DNA of 64,000 nucleotides. Source: Acetobacterium wieringae (GTDB lineage: Bacteria > Bacillota > Clostridia > Eubacteriales > Eubacteriaceae). The stretch lies in the NCBI RefSeq assembly GCF_026646375.1, contig NZ_JAIPPU010000001.1, positions 124,001 to 188,000 on the forward strand, read 5' to 3'. Positions 44,109 to 52,250 of this stretch are shown here, one piece after another; positions within the stretch are counted from its first letter, which is position 1, and every line of letters starts with the position of its first letter. The notes below the pieces were generated by a model. The model saw only the letters and a program-made list of their open reading frames with translations. It did not search any database and was not told where the DNA came from. A program made the position numbers and the translations under genes.

Positions 44109-44376
44109 GTCGTGCTAGATGGAGAGTTAGCGGTGCTTTGTAACCTGCAATCCGCTGTAGCAGGGTTGAATTCCCCATCGAGGCGCCAGGGTTTGAGGTC
44201 TGCCAGAGGAAAGTGGCGTTGAGAGTTGGACCCTTCGCAATAGAAACTTATGAACCCCGTCAGGTCAGGAATGAAGCAGCGGTAAGTAGGATCTTCTATG
44301 TGCCGGAGGATTATCTGATTTGAGCCAACTACCTGTGTAACGCTTGGAAACTGGTAGTCGAAGTGGGGTGCACGAC
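44109..44376 (+). ncRNA. ffs: Signal recognition particle RNA (large bacterial type)
   Basis: A 268-nt RNA whose ends pair (GTCGTGC / GCACGAC). The S domain has GTCAGGTCAGGAATGAAGCAGC, the Ffh-binding helix 8 signature, and the 5' part (GGTGCTTTGTAACC, GGGTTGAATTCC) forms the Alu domain typical of Firmicutes. A promoter and terminator flank it. Confidence 0.93.
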
Positions 44377-44378
44377 AA

Positions 44379-44426
44379 AAAAGTCTATTGAATGCTAAAC
44401 AGAGTTTTGTATTCAATAGACTTTTT
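44379..44426 (+). terminator. Terminator of the SRP RNA gene
   Basis: AAGTCTATTGAAT / ATTCAATAGACTT with T5 after the stem. Confidence 0.88.
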
Positions 44427-44603
44427 GCGTTGCGACAGAATCATGATACTTAATGGTCATCATGGAATAAAAATTAGAGATAATCTATATTTTAACAAGC
44501 ATTCTTGCTATAATGAAAAAAGTTCAATCTGACGAGAATCGGATACCGCTGTGGCGGAAAGAACCGTTATGAAAGTTTAAATTAAGAATGTGAGGAAATA
44601 CCC

Positions 44604-45743
44604 ATGCGATTTTTTCAAGTGAAGCCAGCAATTTATTATGGGGAAGGTTCCCTGAAACAAATTGAGAAACATAATTTCAAAAACGTCTGTATTGCCACTG
44701 ACCAGGGGATGGTCAAGTTTGGTCTGTTAAAAAAACTGACCGACGAGCTCGACGCCAAAGGGATTAGCTATCATGTTTTTGCCGATATCGAGTCCGATCC
44801 TTCGACTGAAATTGTGGAAAAAGGATTGATGCATATTATTATGAACAAACCCGATGCGCTGATAGCCATTGGTGGTGGATCGGTCATCGATGCCGCCAAA
44901 GCGATCATCTTTTACTGTGTCAATTTCAAACGGATCTTTTTTGAAGACCGCTATGTTCATAAACCGACGTTTATTGCCATTCCGACTACTGCCGGAACCG
45001 GTTCCGAGGTCACCGAATACGCCGTCATCACCGACAAACAGAAGAATACCAAAATTCCCTTAACCGATATTCTGATGATGCCGGATGAGGCGATTCTTGA
45101 TCCGCAGCTGATTGAAAGTGTTCCAGCCGGGGCCACCGCTGCTACGGGAATGGACGTCATGACCCATGCCATTGAAGCGTTTATTTCCACCCAGAACAAT
45201 CCCTTTGCCCGGTGTTATGCCAATAAGGCCGTGGAACTGGTTTTCCGTAGTCTCTATCCCAGTTACATAAATGGCTCGGATCTGGAAGCCAAGGGCAGCA
45301 TGCAGATTGCCTCCTGTATGGCCGGGATTGCTTTTAACAGTGCCGGTCTGGGTATTACCCATAGTATTGCCCATGCCTTCGGTGCGATGTTCCATCTGCC
45401 CCACGGATTGGCCAATGCCATTGTATTGCCCTATGTGATCAAATACAACGGCCAGGACGAAAAGGTTCAGCACCAGTATGCCCGGCTGTTAAGTGGTTCC
45501 GGTATTCTTAATGTCTCCGGTAACGCTACCGAAACCCTTTATAACAGTGTGGCAGCACTCAGTGCTTCATTGAATATCCCGGCTTCACTAAAGGCCTCAG
45601 GGGTTTTAGAAGCCGATTATCTGGGTGCCCGGGAAGAAATGCTTGATAAGGCGATGGCTGATATCTGCACCACGACCAACCCGGTGGAAGTGACCCGAGA
45701 AAAACTGGGAGGGGTTATGGATCAGGCCTATTACGGATTCTAA
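44604..45743 (+). CDS. Iron-containing alcohol dehydrogenase, second copy
   Basis: A 379-residue group III dehydrogenase. NAD(P) site IGGGSVIDAAKA, IPTTAGTGSEVT, metal ligands in TGMDVMTHA (Asp, His), HSIAHAFG and HLPHG. It is shorter than the ADH at 38336-39571 and clearly a different subfamily, closer to 1-propanol (PduQ-like) and butanol dehydrogenases. GAGG is 8 nt before the ATG. It is monocistronic, with a strong terminator. A divergent-type LysR gene lies beyond the terminator on the other strand, pointing away from it. Confidence 0.9.
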   Translation: MRFFQVKPAIYYGEGSLKQIEKHNFKNVCIATDQGMVKFGLLKKLTDELDAKGISYHVFADIESDPSTEIVEKGLMHIIMNKPDALIAIGGGSVIDAAKAIIFYCVNFKRIFFEDRYVHKPTFIAIPTTAGTGSEVTEYAVITDKQKNTKIPLTDILMMPDEAILDPQLIESVPAGATAATGMDVMTHAIEAFISTQNNPFARCYANKAVELVFRSLYPSYINGSDLEAKGSMQIASCMAGIAFNSAGLGITHSIAHAFGAMFHLPHGLANAIVLPYVIKYNGQDEKVQHQYARLLSGSGILNVSGNATETLYNSVAALSASLNIPASLKASGVLEADYLGAREEMLDKAMADICTTTNPVEVTREKLGGVMDQAYYGF

Positions 45744-45774
45744 AAAATACAAAAAAAGTGTAAAACCAATGATT

Positions 45775-45815
45775 ACACCCGGTTAAAGACCAAGATCTTT
45801 AACCGGGTGTTTTTG
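45775..45815 (+). terminator. Terminator after the second alcohol dehydrogenase
   Basis: ACACCCGGTTAAAGA / TCTTTAACCGGGTGT with T5 following. Confidence 0.9.
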
Positions 45816-45846
45816 TTTGGAGATATTTCGATAGTCCGCTAGGCCG

Positions 45847-46707
45847 CTAGGCTTTAATCAACGGAATGATTTTAGATAAAACAAAGGCGTCATCAGCTTT
45901 ATAGGTATAATAACTTTTAATAGTGGGGGTATTAAAATCCAATAACGGGATTGAAATAAGCGATTGGTTTTCCAGGTATTGAGAAATCAGACTTTTAGGC
46001 AAAAAACTATAACCAATACCATCTAATAAGAAGGGAATCAGTTTACTGCTATTGTCAATTTCAAATTTGAATTGATAATGAGGTGGAAATAATTCTCGGA
46101 TGAATAGCCCGACTTTCTGGAGCGCAAAATTACAGAAAAGATAATCAAGAGCGATCAGATCTTTCTGAACAATGCCACCAGCAAAATCGGTATTGTTTTT
46201 GGCGGTTACCAAAATCAGTTCATCTTCTTTGAAGGGGGTACAAACATAGCCGTTTTTTGTAAAAGGAATATAGGTAAAGGCGATGTCAATTAAACCGTCT
46301 TGAAGAAATGAAAGCACTTCAAAGGAATGATTGATAATGATTTTGGTAGACATCGTCAGATCGTTGGTCAGCACCGAATGGATCAGGGGATACAAATAAT
46401 TTTCATAAATGGAGTTGGTGGTTCCAAAACGCAGCAGTTTGCTGTTGAAATCGGAGGCGTTGATTTGTTCAATGGCACTTTCTTCCAGTTCGAGGAGGCG
46501 CTTGGCATAGCCTAAAAATAATTGCCCCTCGGGCGTCAGGACAACCTGTTTTTTATCCCGAATAAACAACGATTTTCCCAGAGATTTTTCGAGCTCAGTG
46601 ATCCGGTTGGTAACGGTGGATTGAGCCACAAAAAGCAATTTGGCAGTCTGTGTAAAATTTTTGGTGGATGACAATTGGATAAAGGTTTTTAATTGCTGGG
46701 TATCCAT
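45847..46707 (-). CDS. LysR family transcriptional regulator
   Basis: A 286-residue regulator with an N-terminal winged helix-turn-helix (residues 1-60; NFTQTAKLLFVAQSTVTNRI) and a C-terminal periplasmic-binding-like ligand domain. AGGAG is 5 nt before the ATG at 46707, favoured over the start six codons earlier. It is divergent from the methyltransferase gene at 46828 with 120 nt between, the usual layout for a LysR protein and its target. The effector is unknown. Confidence 0.9.
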   Translation of the reverse strand: MDTQQLKTFIQLSSTKNFTQTAKLLFVAQSTVTNRITELEKSLGKSLFIRDKKQVVLTPEGQLFLGYAKRLLELEESAIEQINASDFNSKLLRFGTTNSIYENYLYPLIHSVLTNDLTMSTKIIINHSFEVLSFLQDGLIDIAFTYIPFTKNGYVCTPFKEDELILVTAKNNTDFAGGIVQKDLIALDYLFCNFALQKVGLFIRELFPPHYQFKFEIDNSSKLIPFLLDGIGYSFLPKSLISQYLENQSLISIPLLDFNTPTIKSYYTYKADDAFVLSKIIPLIKA

Positions 46708-46827
46708 ATGAACTCCTATGATCATAAATTCGAATTGATAAGATCGGCAAGATCTATTTTACAAATTATACAACATCTACTATAATTAAACAATCAATTC
46801 AAAAAAGAATTCCCGGGAGGATCAAAG

Positions 46828-47598
46828 ATGGAAGATTGGAATGTAACACTGTATCGTCAATTCGAAAAAGAGCGGGTACAACCGTCAGTCGATTTAGTAA
46901 AGCGAATTGAAGGCGATTCCTTTAAACGGATCATCGATATTGGGTGCGGATCGGGAATGAGTACGTTACCATTACGAGAACGTTTTAGAGAGGCTGAAAT
47001 TTTTGGAGCAGATTCGTCATCATCAATGTTGACGCAAGCAAAAGAAACGATGAACGATGTAACCTGGCTGGAAAGAGACTGTAGCAAACCGATGGATGAT
47101 TTAGGACAGTTTGATCTGATTTTTTCGAACGCTGCCCTGCAATGGTTTGAAAATCAGGCAAGGGTGATCAAAAACTTAAGTGGCATGTTACAGCCCAAAG
47201 GGGTATTAGCGGTTCAAATTCCCTATTTTTCGGCGATGACAATTGCGGATTGTATTGAAAAAGCCGTGCAGAAATATGATCCCGATATATTCAAGGGCAT
47301 TGAAAAAGATTTGCACAGGTCTTATGCACCGGGATTTTATTACGATGAATTGACCAATCATTTTTCTACAATCGAATTATGGCAAACAAACTATTTCCAT
47401 CGAATGAATGCTCCTGAAGATATTTTAGAATTTTGCATGAGCACCGGATTAAGGCCTTATGCGAATCGATTCGCAGAGAACCAAAAGGCTGAATTTTATG
47501 ATAAGGTATTGAACGAGATAGAAAAAGGGTATACTGTTCAGAAAGACGGAAAGATCTTATTTGAATTTAAACGGATATTTTTTATAGGGACGAAATAA
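46828..47598 (+). CDS. SAM-dependent methyltransferase, trans-aconitate methyltransferase-like
   Basis: A 256-residue class I methyltransferase. SAM motif I is IIDIGCGSGMST; the DWNVTLYRQFE start, SNAALQWF and C-terminal layout are those of Tam-type enzymes that methylate trans-aconitate, though family names based on this are often loose. GGGAGG precedes the ATG. It is the first gene after the LysR regulator, and two permease halves follow, so all three may be under its control. Confidence 0.78.
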   Translation: MEDWNVTLYRQFEKERVQPSVDLVKRIEGDSFKRIIDIGCGSGMSTLPLRERFREAEIFGADSSSSMLTQAKETMNDVTWLERDCSKPMDDLGQFDLIFSNAALQWFENQARVIKNLSGMLQPKGVLAVQIPYFSAMTIADCIEKAVQKYDPDIFKGIEKDLHRSYAPGFYYDELTNHFSTIELWQTNYFHRMNAPEDILEFCMSTGLRPYANRFAENQKAEFYDKVLNEIEKGYTVQKDGKILFEFKRIFFIGTK

Positions 47599-47632
47599 CC
47601 GGATTTTAAAATAGGGGAAAGAGGAAGATGGA

Positions 47633-48115
47633 ATGATTATGACAATTATTTTTTATGGATTGGCGGTCATTGGACTCGTTTTTTCCTTCGTGAAAAGCAG
47701 GGAAAAAACAAAGATGGCCTTGATGAAGGCTCTAAAAGCCTTTGAGAATATTTTACCCCAATTTCTGGGAATTGTGTTGCTGATCGGGGTGATCCTCAGT
47801 ATCCTGTCACCGCAGCAAATTTCGCAACTGATCGGGGAAAACTCAGGATGGGTGGGGGTGGTCATTGCCACAGTGATTGGTTCAATTACATTAATACCTG
47901 GTTTTCTGGCCTTTCCTCTGGCTGCCGCGTTGCTTGAAAATGGCGCAGGGTATATGCAAATTGGCGCTTTTGTGTCAAGCTTGATGATGGTGGGGATTGT
48001 AACCATGCCGGTTGAAGTTTTATATTTTGGGAAAAAGGCCACATTGTTAAGAAATGGCATGGGATTGGTCTTTTCGATTCTGGTTGCAATGGTCATTGGA
48101 GGCATAATGTCATGA
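47633..48115 (+). CDS. Permease half, YraQ/ArsP_1-like, first subunit
   Basis: A 160-residue membrane protein with about four helices. The conserved GSITLIPGFLAFPLAAALL and VTMPVEVLYFG segments resemble half of a YraQ/DUF318 (ArsP_1) permease. The next gene encodes a second half-like protein and overlaps it by 4 nt, so together they form a split transporter. Substrate unknown; YraQ relatives move organoarsenicals or are linked to thiol proteins. Confidence 0.7.
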   Translation: MIMTIIFYGLAVIGLVFSFVKSREKTKMALMKALKAFENILPQFLGIVLLIGVILSILSPQQISQLIGENSGWVGVVIATVIGSITLIPGFLAFPLAAALLENGAGYMQIGAFVSSLMMVGIVTMPVEVLYFGKKATLLRNGMGLVFSILVAMVIGGIMS

Positions 48116-48663
48116 AAAACAAGAGCATTGAATTAATGAAGCGATATCGCTTTTTTGCGATCATGATTGTCGTCACCCTCGCGATTTTGGTGGTTAAACC
48201 GGACATGGGGGTTAGGGTTTATAGTCTGGCATTCAACAGTGTTTTTGAAATGCTGGGAGTTTTACCGCCGATATTTATTTTGATTGGCCTTTTGGATGTA
48301 TGGGTAAAAAAAGAAACCATGGTTAAATATATGGGCAAAGATTCAGGCATTATCGGGGTATTGTTGGGCTTTTTTCTTGGCTCCGCTGCCGCTGGTCCAC
48401 TTTATGGTGCTTTTCCTGTTGCTGGAGTATTTCTTAACAAGGGCAGTCGACTGGCAAATGTTTTTATCATTGTTGGTGCCTGGGCATCGATGAAAATACC
48501 GTTACTGCTGTTTGAAGTGGCAGCCATGGGCTGGCAATTTACCCTGATCAGGCTGGTTATGGATATCTTTGGTGTACTCGTAATTGCCTATAGTATGGAA
48601 AAAATCCTCAATGATGATGATGAACGCCAGATTTATGAATTGGCCCGAAAGATGTCACAATAG
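48112..48663 (+). CDS. Permease half, YraQ/ArsP_1-like, second subunit
   Basis: A 183-residue membrane protein with about five helices and the mirrored motif GSAAAGPLYGAFPVAGVFL. WVKKETMVKYMGKDSG marks the family loop. The ATG overlaps the first subunit's stop (ATGA). The charged C-terminal tail is cytoplasmic. In full-length YraQ the two halves are one protein; here they are separate genes. Confidence 0.7.
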   Translation: MKNKSIELMKRYRFFAIMIVVTLAILVVKPDMGVRVYSLAFNSVFEMLGVLPPIFILIGLLDVWVKKETMVKYMGKDSGIIGVLLGFFLGSAAAGPLYGAFPVAGVFLNKGSRLANVFIIVGAWASMKIPLLLFEVAAMGWQFTLIRLVMDIFGVLVIAYSMEKILNDDDERQIYELARKMSQ

Positions 48664-48677
48664 ATTTAAAAATAAAA

Positions 48678-48718
48678 GACACTCCCGGCAATATTGCCGC
48701 GAGTGCCTTTTGTTTTTT
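48678..48718 (+). terminator. Terminator after the split permease
   Basis: Stem GACACTCCCGGCAA / TTGCCGCGAGTGCC with two mismatches, then TTTTGTTTTTT. Confidence 0.75.
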
Positions 48719-48742
48719 AAAATTAAAGGATTACAAATAAAA

Positions 48743-49051
48743 TTAGGACAGTGATGCAGCTAAGCCAAATAACGCAATCATCGCGACGATTGCAATAACT
48801 GCAAAAACGATGTTGATAATAATCAGTACCAGACCAATGGTTTTGCCAGTCTTGGCTTTTTTATTATCCGGATCAGCCGCATATTCTTTTTTGCCGTAGA
48901 CAAAAGCCATGATAGCGGTAACCAGACCGGCCAGGCTGACAATCGAGGCGATGGTACTCAGACCGACCGTCGTCAAAATGATATTGACGCCAATACAAAT
49001 TAAAGAAATAATGCCAAAGGTAAACCCCTTCATTCCATCTTCAAAACTCAT
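48743..49051 (-). CDS. Small membrane protein, DUF4190-like
   Basis: A 102-residue protein with a short soluble start, two hydrophobic segments in residues 8-50, a charged loop (KKEYAADPDNKKAKTGK), and a third helix (about 70-98). The pattern resembles DUF4190 but identity is unsure. ATG at 49051 has AAGGAG 7 nt upstream; the earlier ATG is too close to it. Confidence 0.6.
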   Translation of the reverse strand: MSFEDGMKGFTFGIISLICIGVNIILTTVGLSTIASIVSLAGLVTAIMAFVYGKKEYAADPDNKKAKTGKTIGLVLIIINIVFAVIAIVAMIALFGLAASLS

Positions 49052-49158
49052 TATCATACTCCTTCCCTATTTCAAATTTTTATAAATCAATTATACCCGA
49101 TTATTGAGAAGAGAAACGAATATTTTTTTCAGAAATCAAAAAAATTTACAAAACGGGA

Positions 49159-49473
49159 CTATTTTGTCAATGTTACCGTGACATCTTTAGGCAGGGCCAA
49201 ACCAGCGGCCACCTCAACTGCCTTGATGATACCCATCGGAACCGGGCAGGCACTATGTTTGCAATCAATGCTGCAGGCCTCATAAATCGGGCCTTCGCCA
49301 ACCTTGTTCATAATGCAAGTCATGCCATCCACTTCTTTTAAACGATCAGGTAAATCGCTGAAAGCCGGGCAGTCGGAAGCAATATCCAGTAATACCTTGA
49401 ATCCATCCGATTTCTCAGCCGTTACCTCTGTTGTAAATCCACAAACTCCACTCATAATGATTGCTTTTGCCAT
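49159..49473 (-). CDS. Small cysteine-containing hypothetical protein
   Basis: A 104-residue protein with four to six conserved-looking cysteines (SGVCGFTTEV, SDCPAF, MTCIMN, EACSIDCKHSACPVP). Similar small proteins occur in anaerobes, perhaps the DUF6951 family, with no known function. Cys spacing suggests metal binding or redox activity. AAGGAG lies upstream of the ATG at 49473, so the longer frame to 49632 is not used. It is divergent from the helicase gene with a 105-bp gap. Confidence 0.65.
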   Translation of the reverse strand: MAKAIIMSGVCGFTTEVTAEKSDGFKVLLDIASDCPAFSDLPDRLKEVDGMTCIMNKVGEGPIYEACSIDCKHSACPVPMGIIKAVEVAAGLALPKDVTVTLTK

Positions 49474-49566
49474 GACGATCTCCTTTTGGCCGTAGCGACG
49501 GCGTAATTTTGCTAGTAAAGCATTTTGTTTAGTATAGCACAAGCTGGATAAAAAAATGATTTCGGC

Positions 49567-49572
49567 TATAAT
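49567..49572 (+). promoter_or_regulatory. -10 element placing the helicase start at the ATG
   Basis: TATAAT at 49567-49572 ends 6 nt before the helicase ATG at 49579, so transcription should start at or beside the start codon. The expected -35 region (49544-49549, CTGGAT) is weak. No Shine-Dalgarno site precedes the ATG. Confidence 0.5.
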
Positions 49573-49578
49573 TAAACC

Positions 49579-51732
49579 ATGAAAAATTTTGAAACCTTTA
49601 AACAATCCTATCAAATAAAACTGAATCCCCAACAGGAACAGGCGGTGGTTCGAACCCAGGGCCAGAGTCTTTTGCTGGCGGTGCCGGGCAGTGGTAAAAC
49701 GACGGTCATTATCTGCCGGATCGCCTATCTGCTGGAGGTTTTACAAATCGATCCGGGGGAAATTCTGACCCTGACCTTTAGCCGGATGGGGGCCCGGGAT
49801 CTTAAAGCCCGATATACCAGACTGTTTGGTGAAGCCCAGGCAAAAACCCTTCATTTCAGCACCATCCACAGCTTTGCTTTGGGGGTGATCCGCCATTATG
49901 AGCGGAGCTACCGGCGACGGGCTCATGCGGTACTGGGGAATATCACGCCAGTGATCCGGGAGTTATATCGGCAGCTTTTTCAGGAGCATCCGGGTGAAGT
50001 TGAATTGGGCGAAATTTGTCAACGGATTGGCTTTTGCAAAAACATGATGCTGACCGAGGCAGAAATAAAATTGCTGCCACCGTTGGAGGTGGATTTTCTG
50101 GCAATCTATGAAGCCTACGAATGTTATAAACATAAAGAACAACTGATGGATTTTGATGATATTTTAAAATATGCCTGGGGACTATTAAAAAAATATCCGG
50201 AAATGCTGGCTTTTTTTCAGAATAAGTATACCTATATCCATTTGGACGAAGCCCAGGATACGTCAAAGATTCAGTTTAAAATCATTGAACTTTTAACCGG
50301 GAGAAATGGGAATCTCTTTATGGTGGGGGATGAGGATCAGAGTATTTATGGTTTTCGGGGCGCTTTTCCTGAGGCTTTACTAACCTTTAAAGAGACCTGG
50401 CCTCAGGGCGAGGTACTACTGATGGAAACCAACTACCGCAGCAGCCGGCAGATAGTCGACAAGGCCAATGCCTTTATCAAGCTAAACTATGAGCGCTACC
50501 AAAAAGAAATGGTGGTGCCAGAGGATAGGGCATTTACCGGAGTGCCAATTGTTCGGGAGTGGGTGACATCCAGCGAAGCCCAGTACCAATTGATCATTGA
50601 AGCGATTCGCCGGGAAGGCAAGGAAATCGCGGTGCTCTATCGTAACAATGAATCGGCTATTCCCCTGGTGGATCTCTTCGATGTGGCTGGAATCACGTAT
50701 CAGATCAAGGAACATAGTCCACAGTTTTTTGGTCATTTTCTGATTAAGGATATCCGGCTTTTTTATGAGTTTGCCGTTAATCCGAATGATATCAATTTGT
50801 TCATCCAGCTTTACTATAAGATGGATGCGGCTATTTCCCGGGAAACCATCAACCAGCTGGAGCGGCGATTAAAACCTGGCGAAAATGTCCTTGACAACCT
50901 GATTCGGGTTAGTGGTGATCGGGACTGGCAGGTTAAACGGGTCAAAGAACTTAAGGTTGGGTTTAAAAAACTACTGACAGTGCCACCGCAGCGAGGAATT
51001 GTGATGATTCTGGATAGCCTGGGTTACCGTTCTTATCTCAATTTCAGGATCAGTTCCGGGCAATCCGAAGAGAGTATTGAGCAGAAGCTGACGGTGCTTA
51101 AGATTCTTGGTGGCCGGGTTAGCAATTTTGCAGACTTTTTTGACAAATTGGAAAGCTTGGCAGAAAAATTGCAGGAGCCCCAAATCAGAAAAACGAAAAC
51201 ACCCCGAGTAACCCTGTCGACCCTCCATTCAAGCAAGGGGCTGGAGTTTGAAAAGGTCTTTATCATTGATGCCACTGAAGGGCAGATCCCCAATGTCTCC
51301 AATGCTCCGGAGGACGCCAAGGCCTACGCCGAAGAAGTCCGGCTCTTTTATGTCGGTGCCACCCGTGCCAAACAGGAACTTATTTTTCTTTGTGTTAAAC
51401 ACCGGGATAAGGACATCAAACCATCACCGTTTATTTCCTATTTAATTGACGGCCTGCCTCGCAAAAAAGCGGCGGCGGAAAAACAAGGGCTCCGGCATCG
51501 TGAGAGTTTTGGCCGTCAGCAGGGGAAATGGCAGGATTATCATACCGGGGCAGCCAGCGGCGCTACTGTTGATCTGGGGGCTTATCAGCAGGGACGGGTG
51601 GTGATCCATCAGCGTTTTGGAGCCGGTACGATCCTGACCCGTAACGGTGATATTGCCAGTATCCATTTTGAAACAGCCGGGGAAAAGAAAATGAATCTGG
51701 CTGTCTGTCTGGAAAACGGCGTGATTAAATGA
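49579..51732 (+). CDS. UvrD/Rep-type ATP-dependent DNA helicase
   Basis: A 717-residue superfamily 1 helicase. Q-motif LNPQQEQAV, Walker A AVPGSGKTT, motif II HLDEAQD, motif III GDEDQSIYGFRGA, motif V TLHSSKGLEFEKVFII, and motif VI FYVGATRAK. It unwinds DNA in repair or replication restart. The C-terminal ~70 residues form a small tudor-like segment typical of UvrD/PcrA family members. A stop codon lies two codons before the ATG at 49579 in frame, with no ribosome site; later starts would cut into the Q-motif. It may be translated from a leaderless mRNA. Confidence 0.9.
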   Translation: MKNFETFKQSYQIKLNPQQEQAVVRTQGQSLLLAVPGSGKTTVIICRIAYLLEVLQIDPGEILTLTFSRMGARDLKARYTRLFGEAQAKTLHFSTIHSFALGVIRHYERSYRRRAHAVLGNITPVIRELYRQLFQEHPGEVELGEICQRIGFCKNMMLTEAEIKLLPPLEVDFLAIYEAYECYKHKEQLMDFDDILKYAWGLLKKYPEMLAFFQNKYTYIHLDEAQDTSKIQFKIIELLTGRNGNLFMVGDEDQSIYGFRGAFPEALLTFKETWPQGEVLLMETNYRSSRQIVDKANAFIKLNYERYQKEMVVPEDRAFTGVPIVREWVTSSEAQYQLIIEAIRREGKEIAVLYRNNESAIPLVDLFDVAGITYQIKEHSPQFFGHFLIKDIRLFYEFAVNPNDINLFIQLYYKMDAAISRETINQLERRLKPGENVLDNLIRVSGDRDWQVKRVKELKVGFKKLLTVPPQRGIVMILDSLGYRSYLNFRISSGQSEESIEQKLTVLKILGGRVSNFADFFDKLESLAEKLQEPQIRKTKTPRVTLSTLHSSKGLEFEKVFIIDATEGQIPNVSNAPEDAKAYAEEVRLFYVGATRAKQELIFLCVKHRDKDIKPSPFISYLIDGLPRKKAAAEKQGLRHRESFGRQQGKWQDYHTGAASGATVDLGAYQQGRVVIHQRFGAGTILTRNGDIASIHFETAGEKKMNLAVCLENGVIK

Positions 51733-51905
51733 GGGGTTGTATTTAATCAGGTTGTGGGAAACTACTGTACCGACCAATTGTTAATCTGTTATATGCTGCA
51801 GACTCGGACAGGCTATCGCCATGTCCGCTCTGATGCAAACAACATGATGTAACAATTGTCGTTACTGGTGCAGCTGTTGTAAATCGTTAAGGCAGTAATG
51901 TTTTC

Positions 51906-51934
51906 TTGACAAAAATATAAATTAGGGCTATACT
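51906..51934 (+). promoter_or_regulatory. Promoter of the T-box/paaK transcript
   Basis: TTGACA, 17-bp spacer, TATACT. The start is expected near 51941. Confidence 0.82.
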
Positions 51935-51940
51935 CAGAAA

Positions 51941-52230
51941 AAACAAACCGGTGATGGTGGAGTAAAGTCAGTAGCGCATTTAAAGCGAGTCGGGGGCGGT
52001 GAGAGCCTGACAGGAAGCGGACTGGCATAATGGGCACCTGAGGGTGTGAGGAAAGGGCAGGGCCTGAGTATTTCACAACGTTTCATCTACGTTAAGGGAT
52101 GGCAGATGTGATGGCATTTGCAGATCAAGTGCACAGGTTTGATTAAGCCTGTGAATAAAGGTGGTACCGTGGGTTATTATGACTCATCCTTTTATTGTTG
52201 TAGACAATAAGGGGATGGGTTTTTTTATAT
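51941..52230 (+). ncRNA. T-box riboswitch leader
   Basis: A ~290-nt leader with the T-box AATAAAGGTGGTACCGTG (52154-52171), a stem I with AGTA, distal loop GGTGAGAGCC and GAAGCG, and a 17-bp terminator after it. T-box leaders sense uncharged tRNA. The specifier codon could not be assigned with confidence: TGG (Trp) and AAT (Asn) both occur in plausible positions in the 3' strand of the specifier loop (near 52030-52045). Confidence 0.92.
52182..52227 (+). terminator. T-box-controlled terminator
   Basis: ACTCATCCTTTTATTGT pairs with ACAATAAGGGGATGGGT, then a T-run. The T-box sequence just upstream would form the competing antiterminator. Confidence 0.88.
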
Positions 52231-52250
52231 CAGGAAAGAGGAAAAGAAAG

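Noticed and set aside
49474-49632. Longer N-terminus for the small Cys-containing protein
   Set aside because: The extension overlaps the start of the divergent helicase gene, while AAGGAG precedes the ATG at 49473.
52161-52250. N-terminal extension of PaaK
   Set aside because: The extra 30 codons lie in the T-box antiterminator and terminator; the ATG at 52251 has its own ribosome site.
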